DNA of 37,759 bases, taken from NCBI GenBank assembly GCA_020721085.1, contig DYNJ01000004.1, positions 1-37,759 of the forward strand, read 5' to 3'. The translations under genes and the position numbers were made by a program. Of the stretch, positions 33,964 through 37,759 are shown in pieces. Every line of letters begins with the position of its first letter. Position 1 is the first letter of the stretch. Below the pieces are notes generated by a model. It saw nothing but the letters and a program-made list of their open reading frames with translations. It was not told the DNA's origin and did not search any database. This DNA comes from Sulfurovum sp. (lineage in GTDB: Bacteria > Campylobacterota > Campylobacteria > Campylobacterales > Sulfurovaceae).

Positions 33964-35907
33964 TCAGCCGATCTTTGTGCCATTGACTTTGTGAGATTCC
34001 GGTCGGATCAGCGAGAGTCCATGAGCATCTCTAGCAGCCAATATCATCCCTTCGCTGGTGATGCCCATCAATTTGGCAGGCTTGAGATTGGCGACGATAC
34101 AGACTTGCGTGCCCAGCATCGACTCGGCACTGTACCACTCCTTGATGCCAGCGACCACCTGTCTGGGAGCCTCTTCGGCAATATCGACTTGGAGCAAGAG
34201 AAGTTTTTTGCTGCCTTCCACCTCTTCGGCTTTTATGACGGTGCCGACTTTGATAGAGGTTTGAAAAAACTGATCTATGCCGATCAATGCAATGCCGGTT
34301 TCACTCTCTTTGCTTGATTTGGGCTTCTCGGTCTTTACCGGTTCCTCAGGTTCTGACGGCGGATGCCCCAAAAGAGGCTCTTCTATGCGGGGAAACAGGG
34401 GTGGGATCTTTGTGATCTTAAATGGCTTGGGAAGCTCTTTGGATACTATAAGGCTATTCCAGCTATCGTAGGAGATCGTAAATCCAAGTGCCAAAGCGAT
34501 TTTTTGGGCGGTCTCTGGCATAACGGGAGCCAGCATGACGGCTACTTTTGCCAAGATGGCTGCGATAAGACCATTGAGCGCCATCGCCTCATCCTCTTTG
34601 CTCTCTTTCATCAATGTCCAAGGCTGATATTTGTCTATCGCTTTGTTTGCCACGCTCAAAGGCCGCCAAAGCTCTTCAAGATAACGGTGGATTTGCATCT
34701 CAAACAGAAGCGGTTCGAGCTTATCAAGTGACGCATCTACTTCGTTGAGTTCATCTTGATAGTATTGAGCAACTCTGTCACACTCCACAGTACCGTCGAA
34801 GTACTTCTCACTCATGCCGATGAGACGATTGAGTAGATTGCCCAGATCATTGCCCAGATCTGAGTTGATACGGTCTATCAGCGCCTTTTGGCTGAAGTCA
34901 CCGTCTCCGCCGAACGGTACCTCTCGGAGCATAAAATAGCGGAAATTGTCCAATCCGTAGGCATCGGCTACTTCTTTTGGATTGACGACATTTCCTTTGG
35001 ATTTGCTCATCTTGACACCGTCTTTGGTCCACCATCCATGTGCCGCGATATGTTTTGGCAGCGGCAACTCCAGGCTCATGAGAAACGCAGGCCAGTAGAT
35101 AGCATGAAAACGGAGGATATCTTTGCCTATGAGATGAACTCTTGCAGGCCAATAACCGATATTTTTCTCATCTGTGCCGTATCCGAGCGCCGTGAGGTAG
35201 TTCATGAGTGCGTCAAGCCAGACATACATCACATGTTTGGGGTCATTCAGTTCAGAGGGGAGTTTGACCCCCCAGTCAAAACTGGTACGGGTGATCGAAA
35301 GATCCTCAAGTCCCCCTTCGACAAAACGGATCACTTCGTTTCTTTTGCTTTTAGGCAAGATAGAGTTGGGATTTTCGGCATACCAGGCAAGGAGTTTGTC
35401 TTGATATTTTGAAAGCCTGAAAAAATAACTTTCCTCTTCGACTATGATCGTAGCCCTCCCGCACTCAGGACAGAATTCGTCATCGACGAGTTGGCTTTTG
35501 GGGAAAAATGTCTCGCAAGAGATACAATAGTGCCCCTTGTAAACATCTTTGTAGATATCCCCATGCTCCATCATCTTGATAAATGCTTTTTGAACCCCGA
35601 TCTTATGTGCTTCATCAGTTGTGCGGATAAATTTGTCATAACTTATGTCAAAATCATCCCATAAATTTTTGAAAGACAAAGAGATTTCGTCAGCATACTC
35701 TTGGGGTGTTTTGCCTTTTGCCAAGGCTGAGTGTTCGATCTTCTGCCCATGCTCATCAGTGCCCGTGAGAAAAAATGTATCCAAACCAACCATACGAGAA
35801 TAGCGTGCCAGCATATCGGCGATGATAGTGGTATAGGCATGACCAATATGGGCGATGTCGTTCACATAATAGATAGGAGTCGTGATATAGACTTTCTTGC
35901 AAGACAT
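33964..35907 (-). CDS. metG: Methionyl-tRNA synthetase
   Basis: Class I synthetase of 647 aa that charges tRNA-Met and initiator tRNA. The N-terminal catalytic core has HIGH as AHIGHAYT and KMSKS as VKMSKSKGN. A knuckle with CISCETFFPKSQ and CPECGRA binds zinc. The C-terminal ~105 residues (FFQTSIKVGTVIKAEEVEGSKKLLLLQVDI) form a Trbp111/EMAPII-type OB-fold that aids tRNA binding and dimerisation, linked by a Pro/Glu/Lys-rich spacer. GAGGAAAC precedes the ATG. It is followed without gap by the MurE/F-N-like gene. Confidence 0.97.
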   Translation of the reverse strand: MSCKKVYITTPIYYVNDIAHIGHAYTTIIADMLARYSRMVGLDTFFLTGTDEHGQKIEHSALAKGKTPQEYADEISLSFKNLWDDFDISYDKFIRTTDEAHKIGVQKAFIKMMEHGDIYKDVYKGHYCISCETFFPKSQLVDDEFCPECGRATIIVEEESYFFRLSKYQDKLLAWYAENPNSILPKSKRNEVIRFVEGGLEDLSITRTSFDWGVKLPSELNDPKHVMYVWLDALMNYLTALGYGTDEKNIGYWPARVHLIGKDILRFHAIYWPAFLMSLELPLPKHIAAHGWWTKDGVKMSKSKGNVVNPKEVADAYGLDNFRYFMLREVPFGGDGDFSQKALIDRINSDLGNDLGNLLNRLIGMSEKYFDGTVECDRVAQYYQDELNEVDASLDKLEPLLFEMQIHRYLEELWRPLSVANKAIDKYQPWTLMKESKEDEAMALNGLIAAILAKVAVMLAPVMPETAQKIALALGFTISYDSWNSLIVSKELPKPFKITKIPPLFPRIEEPLLGHPPSEPEEPVKTEKPKSSKESETGIALIGIDQFFQTSIKVGTVIKAEEVEGSKKLLLLQVDIAEEAPRQVVAGIKEWYSAESMLGTQVCIVANLKPAKLMGITSEGMILAARDAHGLSLIRPESHKVNGTKIG

Positions 35908-35937
35908 TTTGTAGTTTCCTCACTGCATTTCGACAAA

Positions 35938-35957
35938 GATATGAAATATATCATATC
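35938..35957. repeat. 7-bp inverted repeat in the metG promoter region
   Basis: GATATGA and TCATATC flank AATATA, 31-50 nt upstream of the metG ATG; the minus-strand reading includes a TATGAT-like -10. It could be a protein site or chance symmetry. Confidence 0.3.
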
Positions 35958-35987
35958 AAAAATATGCTGTGAAGGAGCCGAAGAGGA

Positions 35988-37181
35988 TCACCTCCTCTCC
36001 TCTCTTGTCTTGAATGTTTCGTTATTGTTGCTCTGAGGGCGTGATCGGATCTGATCGTTTTGTTGTCGCGAGCGCATTTGGCTTTGCTGATCAACTCTTT
36101 GTCTTGAAAATGACTTTGACTGGATGTTTTGACGATGATCGAGTCTTTGGTTGTCTTGGATTTTCCTATTTGTGTAATGCGAGCGCATTTGGCTTTGCTG
36201 ATCAACTCTTTGTCTTGAAAATGACTTTGACTGGACATTTTGACGATTATCGAATCTTTGGTTGTCTCGGATCTGGCTGTTGCGCTTGTTTCTCTCTTCG
36301 ATCTGCCGTTCACGAAGATGCCGGTTTTGGTGTTGAAGCTGATTTTTGTGCAAATTACGAGGAGTATCCCTTTGTATATTTTGATTATTTCCGGATGGTA
36401 TGCGCTCACGATCTTGGATCTTAGAACGGTCTGGATGACGCGTAGAGCGATTTTCTTGCCTGAAACGATCCTCTCGTCTCTCAACACTTCTATAATCCCT
36501 CCGTATTTTCGTATCTTCATGGCGGCGGCGATCTAAATGTGTGCGTTGCCGTGTATGTCTGTAATAGTTGTCGCTTCTGATATGTTTGTTGATATGCTCA
36601 CGATAATACGGTACCGGATGAGGACGCCATGGTCGGTAGATAGGTGGATAGTAGCCCCATCTGTATGGTGAATAATAGGCACGATGTACGACAGCTCCGC
36701 TCCAGCCCGCCCAAAAATATGAGTAGATCGTAGGCGTATTGACATAAACAGGCTCTACGAAGTAGTTATCGCCATAGATATTAGGATCACCGATGATCTG
36801 CACAACCATATCATTGTCATCTCTTTGGATTTCGATAGTCGCGACATCTTGATAGTAGTCATCACCGAGAACTGCTTGGATCACGATCAGGTGCAGTCCG
36901 TTTTCTTCTGTCTCGAAGACACGCAGATAGTCAACATTGCCATCACGGTTGAGATCAAGATTGGAAATTTGGCGATCAGGATCATTGAGTCGTCTTTCAA
37001 ATTCGTACAAGTCTTCAGATTGACCAAATATAGATGCTACTGCATTGAGATTGAGATTTTGACTGATATGGCTGTCTTGTGCATATACGACTGTTTTGTC
37101 ATATGCCAAGAGCGGATTTGACAAGGCAAAAAGTAGTGTCCATCCCATCCCAAGAGTGATTAATTTATGTCTTATTTCCAT
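35988..37181 (-). CDS. Exported EF-hand-like protein with long Arg/Gln-rich repetitive tail
   Basis: ATG 37181 gives a clear signal peptide (LGMGWTLLFALSNPLLA) with AGGAAATAAA upstream; the track start 141 bases earlier does not. Mature residues about 50-150 contain a Ca-loop-like DLNRDGNVDYL and a beta-rich LHLIVIQAVLGDDYYQDVATIEIQ stretch. A Tyr/Pro/Arg region follows (YYSPYRWGYYPPIYRPWRPHPVPYY). The final ~200 residues are highly basic, Arg/Gln/Asn/Ser-rich, and include a 37-residue unit present twice (QSKSFSRQRVDQQSQMRS). The tail is probably disordered and could bind nucleic acid, wall polymers or acidic surfaces. Family not recognised. 397 aa. Confidence 0.75.
   Translation of the reverse strand: MEIRHKLITLGMGWTLLFALSNPLLAYDKTVVYAQDSHISQNLNLNAVASIFGQSEDLYEFERRLNDPDRQISNLDLNRDGNVDYLRVFETEENGLHLIVIQAVLGDDYYQDVATIEIQRDDNDMVVQIIGDPNIYGDNYFVEPVYVNTPTIYSYFWAGWSGAVVHRAYYSPYRWGYYPPIYRPWRPHPVPYYREHINKHIRSDNYYRHTRQRTHLDRRRHEDTKIRRDYRSVERREDRFRQENRSTRHPDRSKIQDRERIPSGNNQNIQRDTPRNLHKNQLQHQNRHLRERQIEERNKRNSQIRDNQRFDNRQNVQSKSFSRQRVDQQSQMRSHYTNRKIQDNQRLDHRQNIQSKSFSRQRVDQQSQMRSRQQNDQIRSRPQSNNNETFKTREERR
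36068..36268 (-). repeat. Direct repeat of 111-bp period inside the Arg/Gln-rich protein gene
   Basis: The 57 bases starting GCGAGCGCATTTGGCTTTGC at 36068 recur without mismatch at 36179, and about 35 more bases follow with a few substitutions. The 111-bp period equals 37 codons, so frame is kept. Confidence 0.9.
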
Positions 37182-37407
37182 TTTATTTCCTAGTGTAATG
37201 AAATTTGCAGTCGTATTATGACAAAGAAATGTGTAGAGATTGTGGATACTGTTTAAGGGGGTGTCAAAAGACAACCGGCGCATTTGAGTAAGAATTATCT
37301 TTAAGAAACGGAGATAGTACATGGATAAGATGTGTGATCTGCTACCCCTTATTCAGACAAAAAACATTAAAGATTCCCAGTTAAAATAAACAATAAGCGA
37401 GGAACAG
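37182..37407. other. Intergenic region containing the undetermined left end of the IS
   Basis: No supported gene. A 22-codon ORF at 37321-37389 (MDKMCDLLPL...) has no recognised features. The IS left inverted repeat should lie here; TAAGGGGGTGTCAAAAGACA near 37252-37271 is one candidate, but the right end is outside the window. Confidence 0.4.
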
Positions 37408-37713
37408 ATGAGAAACAGTAAACACACAAGAGAATTTAGAGATTCAGCTATACAATTGGTACTCAATTCAAATGAAGAAATCAAAACCATAGCAGAAGAT
37501 TTAGGTGTAAATGCAAAAACACTTTATAATTGGGTCTACAACCACAAGAAAGATAACACCCTTCAAGCCTATCAGCGTAACACGACTAAAATCAGTACCA
37601 AAGAATCTTTAGAAGAAGAGCTACGCAGACTGCGTAAAGAGAATCGCCTATTGAAGCAAGAGCGTGACATACTAAAAAAGGCAACCGCATACTTCGCCAA
37701 AGAAACTCTGTGA
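37408..37713 (+). CDS. IS3-family transposase OrfA
   Basis: A 101-aa DNA-binding subunit. The N-terminus MRNSKHTREFRDSAIQLVLNSNEEIKTIAEDLGVNAKTLYNWV is the HTH_Tnp_1 helix-turn-helix of IS3 OrfA proteins; EELRRLRKENRLLKQERDILKKATAYFAKE is the leucine zipper with the standard OrfA ending. GAGGAACAG precedes the ATG. A slippery site near the end allows fusion to OrfB. Confidence 0.95.
   Translation: MRNSKHTREFRDSAIQLVLNSNEEIKTIAEDLGVNAKTLYNWVYNHKKDNTLQAYQRNTTKISTKESLEEELRRLRKENRLLKQERDILKKATAYFAKETL
37674..37680 (+). other. A6G slippery heptamer for programmed -1 frameshifting
   Basis: AAAAAAG is phased as CTA AAA AAG in the orfA frame, exactly the A_AAA_AAG arrangement used by many IS3 elements. 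After a -1 shift the frame stays open through the start of OrfB to the window end. Confidence 0.8.
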
Positions 37714-37759
37714 AGTATGCATGGATGAAAGAGTACGAGAAGAGTTTCACTATATCAGT
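37710..37759 (+). CDS. IS3-family transposase OrfB, N-terminal start only
   Basis: In the -1 frame relative to orfA, GTG at 37710 overlaps the orfA stop and opens VKYAWMKEYEKSFTIS, which matches the usual start of IS3 OrfB (for example KYxFIKEHxxxFxVS). The DDE integrase domain lies beyond the window. Confidence 0.8.
   Translation, partial: MKYAWMKEYEKSFTIS

Larger units (their letters stand above)
37408..37759 (+). mobile_element. IS3-family insertion sequence, partial
   Basis: OrfA, the A6G frameshift site and the start of OrfB define an IS3-family element cut by the window edge. The left end is upstream of 37408 but was not located. The orfA frame is intact, so the copy may be active or recent. 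Confidence 0.9.

Noticed and set aside
35951-36520. 189-aa minus-strand ORF overlapping the Arg/Gln-rich protein gene
   Set aside because: It is an alternative frame of the repetitive region and repeats only because the DNA repeats; it has no signal peptide, RBS or recognisable domain, while the 35988-37181 frame has all of the first two.

Overview
The window looks like a chromosomal segment of a Campylobacterota (formerly Epsilonproteobacteria) genome, most likely a free-living sulfur-cycle type such as Sulfurovum, Sulfuricurvum or Sulfurimonas. This rests on the gene neighbourhoods (fabZ-lpxA-clpX-mreB-mreC-carB; aspS-adk beside nadK-recN; metG with an unusual partner), the TATAAT-type -10 boxes, moderate GC content and an AspRS with non-discriminating sequence features. 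Genus is inferred by eye and could not be checked by search. I see no rRNA, tRNA or CRISPR array.

Layout. 1-2966 (+): the end of a probable channel/TrkA-like protein, a MotA/TolQ-like proton channel, a MotB/OmpA-like partner and a 54-aa coupled ORF. 3025-3468 (+): a Tyr-rich lipoprotein. 3486-12335 (-): a long housekeeping block running fabZ, lpxA, clpX, mreB, mreC, carB, tsaC-like, HIT; most junctions overlap or nearly so, and TATAAT boxes lie before fabZ and carB. 12435-16276: envelope and small metal-protein genes (a CopZ-N-like Fe-S protein, two exported proteins, a SYLF protein, a small lipoprotein) separated by repeat-bearing intergenic DNA that includes a probable IS256-family relic. 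16434-18810 (-): aspS then adk. 19029-21427 (+): nadK then recN, overlapping by 4 nt. 21429-22762 (-): a DEDDh exonuclease and a membrane-anchored HPt protein.

22865-31565 (+) is a nearly gapless run of ten genes. The first half holds a NifU-like protein lacking one scaffold cysteine, a ferritin-like protein, Psd, a Cache-domain membrane protein and a HAD phosphatase. The second half is an envelope export-type cassette: a LolA-like protein, two FtsX/MacB-type permeases, a LolD-like ATPase and a beta-barrel outer-membrane protein. 31592-37181 (-): a ChaA-like cation antiporter, a MurE/F-N-like orphan, metG, and an exported EF-hand/Arg-Gln-rich protein with a 111-bp internal repeat. The window ends inside an IS3-family insertion sequence with a textbook A6G slippery heptamer.

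The strongest leads for new biology are the LolA/FtsX/LolD/beta-barrel cassette, the MotAB-like motor operon (Zorya-like core without recognised Zorya effectors), the altered NifU paired with a ferritin-like protein, the apparently cytoplasmic Cache domain, and a dispersed TTTAGAGGTGCC repeat that brackets a ~150-bp MITE-like stretch. Most of the rest is ordinary housekeeping.
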